A stretch of 64,000 nucleotides of DNA from Gaiellasilicea sp963850995. GTDB lineage: Bacteria > Actinomycetota > Thermoleophilia > Gaiellales > Gaiellaceae. This document shows, piece by piece, positions 41,318 through 49,858 of the stretch (positions are counted from its first letter, which is position 1; the number at the start of each line of letters is the position of its first letter). Where the stretch lies: the NCBI GenBank assembly GCA_963850995.1, contig CAWKNQ010000026.1, positions 1 to 64,000 of the forward strand. The letters run 5' to 3'. The notes under the pieces are model-generated. The model searched no databases and had not been told where the DNA came from. It was given only the letters and a program-made list of their open reading frames with translations. A program made the translations under genes and the position numbers.

Positions 41318-42813
41318 GCGCCCTTCTGCGCCTCCAGCTGGCGCGCCTCTCCAGCTTCCCCGGACAGGTCGGGATGCTCCTCGAAGCCGTACTTGACGAC
41401 GGCGCGCTTGGCCGCCTTCACCTCGTCGAGCCGCCGCACCGGCCGAGAGCGCGGTGCCTCCTTGAGCAGCTCCGGCTCCTCGGCGGCCTCCCGCGCGATC
41501 GCGAGCATCGCGTCGACGAAGCCGTCGAGCCGCTCCTTCGGCTCGGTCTCGGTCGGCTCGATCATCAGCGCCTCGGGCACGACCAGCGGGAAGTAGATCG
41601 TCGGCGGGTGGAGGTCGTAGTCCATCAGCCGCTTGGCGACGTCGAGCGCCGTGACGCCGTGATCCCGCTTCAGAGAGCGCGCGCTGAGCACGAACTCGTG
41701 CATGCAGAGGCGGTCGTAAGGCAGGTCGTACGCGTCGCGCAGCCGCGCGAGCAGGTAGTTCGCGTTCAGCACCGCCACCTCGGACATCTCGCGCAGCGAC
41801 GGCCCGTAGGAGCGGATGTAGGCGTACGAGCGCACGAAGACACCGAACGGCCCCGTGAAGCCGCGCACCTTCCCGATCGACTTCGGCCGGTCGTGGTCGA
41901 GCCGGAATGCGTCCCCGTCCCTGACGACTGCGGGGACCGGCAGGAACGGCTCGAGCTTCTTGCGCACCACGATCGGCCCGCCACCGGGGCCGCCGCCGCC
42001 GTGCGGCTGCGAGAACGTCTTGTGCAGGTTGATGTGGACGATGTCGAAGCCCATGTCGCCGGGCCGCGAGATGCCGCAGACGGCGTTCAGGTTCGCGCCG
42101 TCGTAGTAGAGGAGCGCCCCCGCTTCGTGGAAGATCGCCGCGATCTCCTCGATGTGCTCGTCGAAGAGACCGAGCGTGGAGGGGTTCGTCAGCATCAGCC
42201 CCGCGGTGCGCTCGTTTACCTTCGCCCGTAGGTCGTCGACGACGAGGTTCCCGCGCGCATCCGTGGCAACCTTCTCGAGCTTGTAGCCCGCCATCGTCAC
42301 GCTCGCCGGGTTCGTCCCGTGCGCCGTGTCGGCGGTGACGATCGTGTCGCGTTGCTCGCCCTCGCCGATGTCCTCGTAGTAGGCGCGCATCAGCATCAGG
42401 CCGGTCAGCTCACCCTGCGACCCGGCTGCCGGCTGCAGCGAGCAGGCGTCGAGGCCCGCCACCTCCTGCAGGATCTCCTGCAGCCGCCACATCAGCTCGA
42501 GCGCGCCCTGGGCGCCGTCCTCCTCCTGGTGCGGGTGGAGATCCTTGAACCCGGGCAGGAGCGCGAGCCGCTCGTTCACGCGCGGGTTGTGCTTCATCGT
42601 GCAGCTGCCCAGCGGGTAGAAGCCCGTGTCGATGCCGAAGTTGCGCGTCGAGAGCTTCGTGAAGTGGCGCACCAGCTCCGGCTCTGCGAGCTCGGGCAGG
42701 CGCGGCGGCTCGGCGCGACGCAGCTCCTGTGGTACCTCGGCGGCGGGGAGGTCGTAGCGGGGCAGCGTCGAGGCGCGCCGTCCGGGCTTCGAGAGCTCGT
42801 ACACAAGGTCCAC
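41314..42813 (-). CDS. gcvPB: Glycine dehydrogenase subunit 2 (P-protein, beta part)
   Basis: 499 residues from GTG at 42813. PLP Lys in HINLHKTFSQPHGGGGPG; also GSCTMKHNPRVNE and DTAHGTNPASV. With GcvPA forms the P-protein that decarboxylates glycine onto the lipoyl arm of GcvH. The GTG shares one base with the gcvPA stop (TAGTG), a tight coupling also seen between murF and mraY. Confidence 0.94.
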   Translation of the reverse strand: MDLVYELSKPGRRASTLPRYDLPAAEVPQELRRAEPPRLPELAEPELVRHFTKLSTRNFGIDTGFYPLGSCTMKHNPRVNERLALLPGFKDLHPHQEEDGAQGALELMWRLQEILQEVAGLDACSLQPAAGSQGELTGLMLMRAYYEDIGEGEQRDTIVTADTAHGTNPASVTMAGYKLEKVATDARGNLVVDDLRAKVNERTAGLMLTNPSTLGLFDEHIEEIAAIFHEAGALLYYDGANLNAVCGISRPGDMGFDIVHINLHKTFSQPHGGGGPGGGPIVVRKKLEPFLPVPAVVRDGDAFRLDHDRPKSIGKVRGFTGPFGVFVRSYAYIRSYGPSLREMSEVAVLNANYLLARLRDAYDLPYDRLCMHEFVLSARSLKRDHGVTALDVAKRLMDYDLHPPTIYFPLVVPEALMIEPTETEPKERLDGFVDAMLAIAREAAEEPELLKEAPRSRPVRRLDEVKAAKRAVVKYGFEEHPDLSGEAGEARQLEAQKGA

Positions 42814-44144
42814 TACGCGGCCACCTCCGCCAGCACCTCGGCAAGGCGGTCGACGTCCGCCGGGGTGCGCTTCTCGGTGACGGCGACGAGGAGAACGTCG
42901 TCCATGCCCTCGTAGTCGCGCCCGATTGCATAGCCGGGATGGATGCCGCGCGCACGCGCTTCCCTGATCACGTCGCGCGCCGGCCGCCCGACCCGGACGG
43001 CGAACTCCTTGAACGTCGTCTGCTCGGGAAAGACGAGCGGCAGGCCGAGCTTCTCCTTCGCGTACGCGCCGAGGCTCATGCAGATCTCCCCGACCTCGCG
43101 CAGCCCCTGCGGTCCGAGCCACGAGAGATGGACGAGCCCGGCGAGCGCCAGGAGCGTCTGGTTGGTGGTGATGTTCGACGTTGCCTTCTCGCGCCGGATG
43201 TGCTGCTCGCGCGTCTGCAGGGTCAGCACGTAGCCACGCTCGCCGTTCACGTCGGTCGTCTCGCCGATGATCCGGCCGGGCAGCCGGCGCGTGTACTCCG
43301 CCTTTGACGCGAGGAAGCCGTAGTGCGGCCCGGCGTACGACTGGTAGTTGCCCGCGCTCTGGCCCTCGCCGATCGCGAGCGCACAGCCGTAGTTCCCCGG
43401 CGCTTCGAGCACGCCGAGCGAGACCGGGTCGACGTGCGCGATCGCGAGCGCACCGGCGGCGTTCGCGGCCGCGGCGAGGTCGGGCGCCTGCTCGAGTACG
43501 CCGAAGACGTTCGGCTGCTGGAAGATCGCACCGGCCGCGTCCTGCGCCGCGGAGCCGAAGAGCTCCGGGTCGGTCGCTCCGTCGGTATGCGGTACTTCCA
43601 CCACCTCGAGCCCGAAGCCGACGGCGTACGTCTTCACGACCTGCCGAACCTGCGGGTTGACCGTCTCCGCGAGCACGACCTTCGAGCGGCCGGTGGCGTG
43701 CTTGGCGACGTAGCAGGCGTCGGCGGCGACGGTCGTCCCGTCGTAGCCGGACGCGTTCGAGACGTCCATCCCGGTCAGCTCGCAGATCGCCGTCTGATAC
43801 TCGAAGATCGCCTGGAGGACGCCCTGGGAGAGCTCGGGCTGGTAGGGCGTGTACGCGGTCAGGAGCTCGCCGCGCTGCAGGACCGCGTCGACGACCGCCG
43901 GCACGTAGTGGTCGTAGATCCCGGCCCCGAGGAACGAGAGCTCCTTCGTCGTGTCGACGTTCCTGGCCGCGAGCTCCTCGAGGTGGCGGACGAGCTCCGG
44001 CTCCGACAGGGCCGGCTCGAGGTCGAGCTCGCGCTGGAAGCGAACCCCGGCGGGGACGTCCCGGAAGAGCTCCTCGACCGACGAGACGCCGATCGCCGCG
44101 AGCATCTCCTCGCGGTCGGCATCGGTGAGCGACAGCTGGCTCAC
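42813..44144 (-). CDS. gcvPA: Glycine dehydrogenase subunit 1 (P-protein, alpha part)
   Basis: 443 residues from GTG at 44144 (GTGA overlap with gcvH). SFLGAGIYDHYVPAVVD, YTPYQPELSQGVLQ and TNQTLLALAGLVHLS are family landmarks. The split P-protein is typical of Gram-positive, thermophilic and archaeal systems. Confidence 0.94.
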   Translation of the reverse strand: MSQLSLTDADREEMLAAIGVSSVEELFRDVPAGVRFQRELDLEPALSEPELVRHLEELAARNVDTTKELSFLGAGIYDHYVPAVVDAVLQRGELLTAYTPYQPELSQGVLQAIFEYQTAICELTGMDVSNASGYDGTTVAADACYVAKHATGRSKVVLAETVNPQVRQVVKTYAVGFGLEVVEVPHTDGATDPELFGSAAQDAAGAIFQQPNVFGVLEQAPDLAAAANAAGALAIAHVDPVSLGVLEAPGNYGCALAIGEGQSAGNYQSYAGPHYGFLASKAEYTRRLPGRIIGETTDVNGERGYVLTLQTREQHIRREKATSNITTNQTLLALAGLVHLSWLGPQGLREVGEICMSLGAYAKEKLGLPLVFPEQTTFKEFAVRVGRPARDVIREARARGIHPGYAIGRDYEGMDDVLLVAVTEKRTPADVDRLAEVLAEVAA

Positions 44145-44536
44145 TGCTCGGACAGGAACTGCTGATATGCGGCGGCGTCGAGCAGGCTGTCGACCTCGCC
44201 GGGCTCGGAGAGCCGGATCCGGATCAGCCAGCCTTCGCCGTACGGGTCCTCGTTCACGGTCTCCGGCGCGTCGACGACCTTCTGATTCACCTCGAGGATC
44301 TCGCCCGAGAGCGGCGCGATCACGTCCGAGACGGCCTTCACCGACTCGACCTCGCCGTAGGAGGAGCCCGTCGAGACCGAGCTGCCCTCGCTCGGCGCCT
44401 CGAAGTGGACGAGCTCGCCGAGCGCGTCCTGGGCGAACCAGGTGACGCCGCAGGTCGCCTCGTCGCCCTCGATGCGCGCCCAGTCGTGCTCGCGGTGGTA
44501 CTTGAGTCCCTCGGGGTACTCCTCGCTCGCAGCCAC
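44141..44536 (-). CDS. gcvH: Glycine cleavage H protein
   Basis: 131 residues. Lipoyl-accepting Lys67 in YGEVESVKAVSDV. Carries the aminomethyl group between P and T proteins. Eight bases after gcvT. Confidence 0.95.
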   Translation of the reverse strand: MAASEEYPEGLKYHREHDWARIEGDEATCGVTWFAQDALGELVHFEAPSEGSSVSTGSSYGEVESVKAVSDVIAPLSGEILEVNQKVVDAPETVNEDPYGEGWLIRIRLSEPGEVDSLLDAAAYQQFLSEQ

Positions 44537-44544
44537 GTGCCTCC

Positions 44545-45594
44545 TCAGTCGTCTCGCTTGTAGATCGGCTTCGGGACGATCGTCGCGCCGCGCTCCTTGC
44601 CGCGCACGTCGATCCGAATCTCGGTTCCGGGAGTCGCCGAGGCCGCCGGCACGTAGCCCATCCCGATTCCCTGGTCGAGCATCGGACTATGCGTTCCCGA
44701 CGTGACCTCGCCCCCGCCCACAATCGGCATCCCCTGGCGCGGGACCGCCTTCTCCTCCATCACGAACGCGACGAGCTTCCGCTCCGGCCCCGCCTCCTTG
44801 ATCCGGCGCAGCTCGTCGGCGCCGGTGAAGTCCTTGTCGAGGGCGCACGTCCAGCCGAGCGCGGCCGAGATCGCGTCCGTCTCGGGCGTGATGTCGTTCC
44901 CGTGCAGCGGGTAGCAGACCTCGAGCCGCAGCGTGTCGCGCGCGCCGAGCCCGCAGGGCACGGCGCCGCGGGCGACGACCGCGTCCCAGAGCTCAACGGC
45001 GTCCTCGGCCGGGCACATCAGCTCGACGCCGGCCTCGCCGGTGTAGCCGGTGCGGTTGACCATCACCTCGATCCCGTCGAGGTCGCCCATCGCATGCGTG
45101 AAGGGCTTCGCGTCGGGAAGCTCGAGCCGCTCGATCGAGCGCGGCCCCTGAACCGCCAGGAGCGCGTACTCGTCGGACGCGTCCCGCACCTCGGAGCCGC
45201 GAATTTCGCGCTCCTTCAGCCACGCGTACGCGGCTTCTCTGTTGCCTGCGTTGACGACAAGGAGGTAGTGGTGCGCGGTGATCCTGTACGCGATCAGGTC
45301 GTCGACGATGCCGCCGCGCTCGTTCGTGAGCAGCGTGTACTGCGCGCTGCCGTCGTCGATCCGGTCGAGGTCGTTCGAGAGCAGCGACTGGAGCAGCTCG
45401 TGGGCGTTCGGGCCTTCGACGTGGAGCTGGCCCATGTGCGAGACGTCGAAGACGCCGCAGTCGCCGCGCACGGCCCGGTGCTCGGGGATGACGCCCTCGT
45501 ACTGGACGGGCATCTCCCAGCCCGCGAAGGGGACCATCCGCGCGCCCGCGTCCACGTGGCGCCCGTGGAGCGGCGTCTGCAGAAGCGTCTGCAC
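44545..45594 (-). CDS. gcvT: Aminomethyltransferase (glycine cleavage T protein)
   Basis: 349 residues from GTG at 45594. MVPFAGWEMPVQYEGV at the N-terminus, DVSHMGQLHVEGP (active-site Asp), NRTGYTGEAGVEL and a C-terminal domain ending YKRDD. Transfers the methylene group to tetrahydrofolate. TAGAGT sits seven bases before the GTG, so the operon appears leaderless and no glycine riboswitch fits in front of it. Confidence 0.94.
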   Translation of the reverse strand: MQTLLQTPLHGRHVDAGARMVPFAGWEMPVQYEGVIPEHRAVRGDCGVFDVSHMGQLHVEGPNAHELLQSLLSNDLDRIDDGSAQYTLLTNERGGIVDDLIAYRITAHHYLLVVNAGNREAAYAWLKEREIRGSEVRDASDEYALLAVQGPRSIERLELPDAKPFTHAMGDLDGIEVMVNRTGYTGEAGVELMCPAEDAVELWDAVVARGAVPCGLGARDTLRLEVCYPLHGNDITPETDAISAALGWTCALDKDFTGADELRRIKEAGPERKLVAFVMEEKAVPRQGMPIVGGGEVTSGTHSPMLDQGIGMGYVPAASATPGTEIRIDVRGKERGATIVPKPIYKRDD

Positions 45595-45607
45595 GCGGCG
45601 GACTCTA
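45595..45607 (-). promoter_or_regulatory. -10 element of gcvT
   Basis: TAGAGT read on the minus strand (45607 to 45602), then seven bases to the start codon. Confidence 0.45.
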
Positions 45608-45626
45608 AAGCACGACTCTTGCGCAA

Positions 45627-45651
45627 GGGGCACGGGCAAAGCCCGTACCCC
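45627..45651. repeat. REP-like hairpin, first copy
   Basis: GGGG-C-ACGGGC / GCCCGT-A-CCCC around AAA. Shares the core GGCACGGGC-N3-GCCCGTRCC with the hairpin at 45670-45690. Confidence 0.5.
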
Positions 45652-45669
45652 GCGCGAAAACCGCTGAAA

Positions 45670-45690
45670 GGCACGGGCTCTGCCCGTGCC
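45670..45690. repeat. REP-like hairpin, second copy
   Basis: Perfect 9-bp stem GGCACGGGC / GCCCGTGCC with a TCT loop, 18 bases from the first copy. Together they lie between the ftsZ stop and the gcvT promoter and may end the dcw transcript. Confidence 0.55.
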
Positions 45691-45745
45691 CGTCGCGGCG
45701 ATTCGCGTTTTCGGCGTCAGGTGCCAGATTTGCCCCTGGCGAGAG

Positions 45746-46822
45746 TCAGTCTTCGCGCAGGAACGACGGGATCTCGAGCTCGGCGTCGGAGAGCTCCGGG
45801 TGAGCCAGGGGCTCCCTCGCCTCGCCGGCGGCAACCGGCTGGGCGACCGGAGCCTCGAGCCGGCGACGGCGCTGGCGGGTTCCGAAGCCGGTCGCGATCA
45901 CGGTCACGCGCACCTCGTCGCCGAGCGCGTCGTCGATGACGGCGCCGAAGATCACGTTCGCGTTCTGGTCGGCAGCGCCGGTGACGACCTCCGCGGCCTC
46001 GTTGACCTCGAAGAGGCCCAGATCGTTTCCCCCGGTGACGTTGAGGAGGATGCCCGTGGCCCCGTCCACCGACTGCTCGAGCAGCGGCGACGAGACGGCG
46101 GTCCGTGCTGCCTCCGCGGCGCGGCTCTCGCCGGAGGCGACGCCGATGCCCATCAGCGCCGAGCCGGCATCGCGCATGATCGTGCGCACGTCGGCGAAGT
46201 CGAGGTTGACGATCCCGGGCACGGTGATCAGGTCGGTGATCCCCTGGACGCCCTGGCGGAGAATGTCGTCCGCGATCCGGAACGCCTCGGTCACCGGCGT
46301 CTTCTTCTCCACGACCTGCAGCAGCCGGTCGTTCTCGATCACGATCAGCGTGTCGACGCGGTCGCGCAGGTTCTGGGTCCCGACCTCGGCCTGCTCGGCG
46401 CGCCTGCGTCCCTCGAAGGCGAACGGCTTGGTGACGACGCCGACCGTGAGCGCCTCGAGCTCGCGGCCCAGCTCCGCCACGACCGGCGCGCCGCCGGTAC
46501 CGGTGCCACCCCCCTCGCCGGCCGTGACGAAGATCATGTCGGCGCCCTTGAGCGCCTCCTTCAGCTCGTCGCGGCTCTCCGTCGCGGCCGCCAGGCCAAC
46601 GGCGGGGTCGGCACCCGCGCCGAGTCCGCGCGTGGCCTGCGAGCCGATGTGGATCTTCACGTCGGCGTCAGCCATCAAGAGCGCCTGCGCATCCGTGTTC
46701 ACGGCGATGAACTCGACGCCGCCGAGGCCCGCGTCGACCATGCGGTTGACGGCGTTCGTGCCGCCGCCGCCGACGCCGACGACCTTGATCACTGCGAGGT
46801 AGTTGCCGGAGGAGTCTCTCAT
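45746..46822 (-). CDS. ftsZ: Cell division protein FtsZ
   Basis: 358 residues, tubulin-like GTPase that forms the division ring. GTP-binding signature AGEGGGTGTGGAP, VVGVGGGGTNAVNRM at the N-terminus, NTDAQALL, and the T7-loop region NLDFADVRTIM. The C-terminal partner-binding peptide LEIPSFLRED follows a short linker (about 45 residues). Last gene of the dcw cluster with its own upstream promoter. Confidence 0.96.
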   Translation of the reverse strand: MRDSSGNYLAVIKVVGVGGGGTNAVNRMVDAGLGGVEFIAVNTDAQALLMADADVKIHIGSQATRGLGAGADPAVGLAAATESRDELKEALKGADMIFVTAGEGGGTGTGGAPVVAELGRELEALTVGVVTKPFAFEGRRRAEQAEVGTQNLRDRVDTLIVIENDRLLQVVEKKTPVTEAFRIADDILRQGVQGITDLITVPGIVNLDFADVRTIMRDAGSALMGIGVASGESRAAEAARTAVSSPLLEQSVDGATGILLNVTGGNDLGLFEVNEAAEVVTGAADQNANVIFGAVIDDALGDEVRVTVIATGFGTRQRRRRLEAPVAQPVAAGEAREPLAHPELSDAELEIPSFLRED

Positions 46823-46897
46823 CGGATACCAGTCTCGATCTCGCTCGACCTGAAGCTCGAGTAGAGCATCGGGGTGTGGGCGTTCCTTTCCGCGTCC

Positions 46898-46926
46898 AGG
46901 GTACGTCTCCTTCTTCCGCGTGTCAA
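46898..46926 (-). promoter_or_regulatory. ftsZ promoter
   Basis: TTGACA (46926-46921), 17-base spacer, TACCCT (46903-46898) on the minus strand, in the 112-base gap between ftsQ and ftsZ. The inferred leader is about 65-70 bases. Confidence 0.6.
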
Positions 46927-46934
46927 TGCCAACC

Positions 46935-47792
46935 TCAGGGCGAGGTCGAGGCTAGATTCTCTACCTCTACTTGAGAGTTGAGCGTTTCGCCCGCGACCGG
47001 CCGCTCGGGCACGCTCACGTCCAGATAGTCGCCCCAGCCTGCGAGCTGCGGCAGGACCCGACGCGCGACCTCGAGCTTCAGCGCGAGCTCGGTCGCATTG
47101 CCGAGCCGGAGCTCGAACCTGTCCCGAAGGACCAGCGTGAGCTCGGTCCGGGTCGAGGCGACAGACGCGACGGGAACGGGCAACGGCGTCGAGACCAGCG
47201 GCGCGACGGCCACGATCGCCCGGCGCTGCAGGCCGACGAGCGTCTCTCCGAGGCTGACCTCGGCGTCGCGTCCGAGCCAGACTCGCGGCAGCGCGGGCCG
47301 CGCGCCGCGCTCGAGCTCGGCGACCACGCGCCCGCCGGCCGCCGCGAGCCACGACGAGGCGCCCTGGCGCAGCACGGCCACCGGGACCTCCTCGCGCACC
47401 TCGATCCGGAGCGTGTGCGGGAAGGCACGGTCGAGCGACGCGCTTGCCACCATCGGCACGTTTGCGGCACGCCATCCGAGCTCGTCCAGATCGACCTCCA
47501 TCAGGCTCTCCCCGAGCGCGGGGGCCAGCGCCTTCCTGACCTCCGCCGCCACCTCGGGGCTCGCGCCCTCGACCGCCAGCCGTTGCACCGCGAACGCCGA
47601 CGTCCCACGGGCTGCCGCATAGAGGCCGACACCGACGAGGAGGATCAGGAGCCCGGTGAGAAGAGAGCGGCCGGAGGGAGCGAAGCGAGTCAGCTCGGGG
47701 CGACCGGCCGCGGCGCTGCGTGGAAACGTCACAACGGCGCTAGCCGCGCGCGCGCGCGGACGCGAGCGACTCCGTGATCTCCCTCCGGCCAC
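46935..47792 (-). CDS. ftsQ: Cell division protein FtsQ/DivIB
   Basis: 285 residues: a basic Arg/Ser-rich cytoplasmic tail, one membrane helix (LLTGLLILLVGVGLYAAA), a POTRA domain (FAVQRLAVEGASPEVAAEV) and the beta domain. Links early and late division proteins. Weak ribosome site; start GTG at 47792 is the most plausible. Confidence 0.82.
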   Translation of the reverse strand: MAGGRSRSRSRPRARAASAVVTFPRSAAAGRPELTRFAPSGRSLLTGLLILLVGVGLYAAARGTSAFAVQRLAVEGASPEVAAEVRKALAPALGESLMEVDLDELGWRAANVPMVASASLDRAFPHTLRIEVREEVPVAVLRQGASSWLAAAGGRVVAELERGARPALPRVWLGRDAEVSLGETLVGLQRRAIVAVAPLVSTPLPVPVASVASTRTELTLVLRDRFELRLGNATELALKLEVARRVLPQLAGWGDYLDVSVPERPVAGETLNSQVEVENLASTSP

Positions 47793-47831
47793 CGTCGCGG
47801 CTTTCGCCGCGGCGAGGCCCGTTCCTGCGGC

Positions 47832-48695
47832 TCAGATCCCGCCGAGGAGCTCGACCTCGTGCACGAGCTCGACGCCGAAGCGCTCGCGGGCGCGGCGGCG
47901 CGCCTCGGTCATCAGGACGAGCGCGTCCGCCGTCGTGGCGCCGCCGGCGTTCTCGATGAAGTTTGCGTGCTTCGGCGAGATCATCGCACCGCCGACCGCG
48001 TGGCCCTTGAGCCCGCACTCCTCGAGCATCCGACCTGCGCCCAGCTCGTGCTCCGGGTTCTTGAAGACGCTGCCAAAGGTGCGCTTGTTCGTCGGCTGGG
48101 TCGCCTTGCGCTTCGCGATCAGGTCGGCGACCAGGACCTTGATCTCCTCAACCGGACGCGGAGCGAGCCGGTACTCGACCTCGGCGACGACCTGTCCATG
48201 GTGGAGCTGAGAGTGCCGGTACGAGAGCCCGAGCTCGGCGGGGGTCAGCCAGCCGGCACCGTCCGCGGTCACCACCCGTGCGCGAACGAGGACCTCCGAC
48301 CAGTCGCTGCCGTATGCACCTGCGTTCATCCAGACGCCGCCGCCGGCCGTCCCGGGGATCGCGCACGCGAACTCGAAGCCGCCGAGCCCGGCTGTACGGG
48401 CCCGGTGCAGGCAGACAGCGTTCGTCGCGCCTCCCCCCGCGCTGAGCGTGTCGCCCTCGACGCGCACGGCGGCGAGGTCGCCGGCGAGGCGGAGCACGAG
48501 CGCGTCGACGCCGTCGTCTGCGGCAAGCAGGTTCGAGCCGAGCCCGACGGTCGCGACCTGCAGGTCGCGCTCGGCCGCCCAGGCCAGCGCTTGCTCGAGC
48601 TCGCCGAGGTTGCCGGGCTTCGCGAAGGCGGTCGCAGGCCCTCCGGTGCCGATGGTCGTCAGCTTCGCGAGCGGAATACGCTGTTCAATCTTCAC
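47832..48695 (-). CDS. murB: UDP-N-acetylenolpyruvoylglucosamine reductase
   Basis: 287 residues from GTG at 48695 (GTGA overlap with murC). FAD-binding: TTIGTGGPA, GLGSNLL and IPGTAGGGVWMNAGAYG; catalytic Ser in KRTFGSVFKNP, and C-terminal Glu in VHEVELLG. Reduces the enolpyruvyl group to form UDP-MurNAc. Confidence 0.94.
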   Translation of the reverse strand: MKIEQRIPLAKLTTIGTGGPATAFAKPGNLGELEQALAWAAERDLQVATVGLGSNLLAADDGVDALVLRLAGDLAAVRVEGDTLSAGGGATNAVCLHRARTAGLGGFEFACAIPGTAGGGVWMNAGAYGSDWSEVLVRARVVTADGAGWLTPAELGLSYRHSQLHHGQVVAEVEYRLAPRPVEEIKVLVADLIAKRKATQPTNKRTFGSVFKNPEHELGAGRMLEECGLKGHAVGGAMISPKHANFIENAGGATTADALVLMTEARRRARERFGVELVHEVELLGGI

Positions 48696-49858
48696 GCGAG
48701 CGCCTCCAGCACGAGCGGGCCGGCTCGGTCGACGTCCCCGGCGCCGACCGTGAGCACGACGTCGCCGGGCCGCGCCCACGACGCGACGATGCGCGCGCCG
48801 TCCTCGACGCTCGGCGCCCAGCCCGCGCGAAGCCCGGGTCGGAGCGCGTCGACGACGAGCTTCCCGCTCACCCCGTCGACCGGCTCCTCGCGCGCGCGGT
48901 AGATCTCCGTCACGCACGCAGCGTCTGCGGTCGAGAGGGCGGCGCCGAGCTCGTGGGCGAGGTGCCGCGTCCGCGAGTAGAGGTGCGGCTGGAAGAGGAC
49001 GATGACCCGACCGCCCGCCCGCTCGCGAGCCGCCGCGACTGTTGCTTCGATCTCGGAGGGGTGATGGGCGTAATCGTCCACGACGGTCACCTCGGCCGCC
49101 TCGCCGACGACCTCGAAGCGGCGGCCGGCGCCGCGGAAACGCGCGAGCACGGGCTCGGCGTCCGCGCGTGCGACCCCGGCGAGCTCCAGCGCGGCCAGCG
49201 CGGTGGCCGCGTTCCTTCGGTTGTGCTCGCCGGGGAGCGCCAGCTCGACCGACGCCGGCTCGAGCTCCCAGCCGCGAACGACCTGCGGCGCCGCCTCGAG
49301 CCAGCGCTCGAACAGCTCCGCGACCTCGGCCGCGGAGGCGAAGGTCGAGTGATGGTCGAGCTCGACGTTCGTGACGACGGCGATCTCCGGCCTGAGCCGC
49401 TCGACGGTCCGGTCGGACTCGTCGCCCTCGACGACGAGCCACCCCTCCCCCGCGCCCGCGTTGCCGCCGAGCTGCGGGATCTCTCCGCCCACGAGCCAGG
49501 CGGGATCGAGATCGAGCTCGCGGAGAGCGAAGGCGATCATCGCGGTGGTCGTCGTCTTTCCGTGCGCACCCGCGACGACGATCGCGCGCCGCCTCGAGAC
49601 GAGCTCGGCGAGGAAGTCGGCCCGCGAGGTGCCGGGAACGGCCGGGTAGGCGCTCGAGACGACGACCTCCCAGCCCTCGGGGACGACCGGCTCCGGCGCG
49701 AGCACGATCTCGACGCCCGCGAGCGGGGCCAGGTAGGGCGTCTCCTGCCGGTCCCAGCCGCCCACTTCGGCTCCCCAGGCGCGGGCGAGGAACGCGTACG
49801 AGGAGAGGCCGGCCCCGCCGATGCCGACGAACCAGATGCGCCTACCGCTGAGAGGCAA
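48692..49858 (-). CDS. murC: UDP-N-acetylmuramate-L-alanine ligase
   Basis: 388 residues from TTG at 49858. N-terminal GIGGAGLSSYA, ATP loop AGAHGKTTTT, then ELDHHSTF, PGEHNRRNA and DDYAHHPSEI. Shorter than the typical 450-490. Overlaps the corrected end of murG by 17 bases. Confidence 0.93.
   Translation of the reverse strand: MPLSGRRIWFVGIGGAGLSSYAFLARAWGAEVGGWDRQETPYLAPLAGVEIVLAPEPVVPEGWEVVVSSAYPAVPGTSRADFLAELVSRRRAIVVAGAHGKTTTTAMIAFALRELDLDPAWLVGGEIPQLGGNAGAGEGWLVVEGDESDRTVERLRPEIAVVTNVELDHHSTFASAAEVAELFERWLEAAPQVVRGWELEPASVELALPGEHNRRNAATALAALELAGVARADAEPVLARFRGAGRRFEVVGEAAEVTVVDDYAHHPSEIEATVAAARERAGGRVIVLFQPHLYSRTRHLAHELGAALSTADAACVTEIYRAREEPVDGVSGKLVVDALRPGLRAGWAPSVEDGARIVASWARPGDVVLTVGAGDVDRAGPLVLEALA

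Noticed and set aside
45595..45745. A glycine riboswitch before gcvT
   Set aside because: The -10 is seven bases before the start codon, so there is no leader to hold an aptamer; the nearby hairpins are simple repeats.
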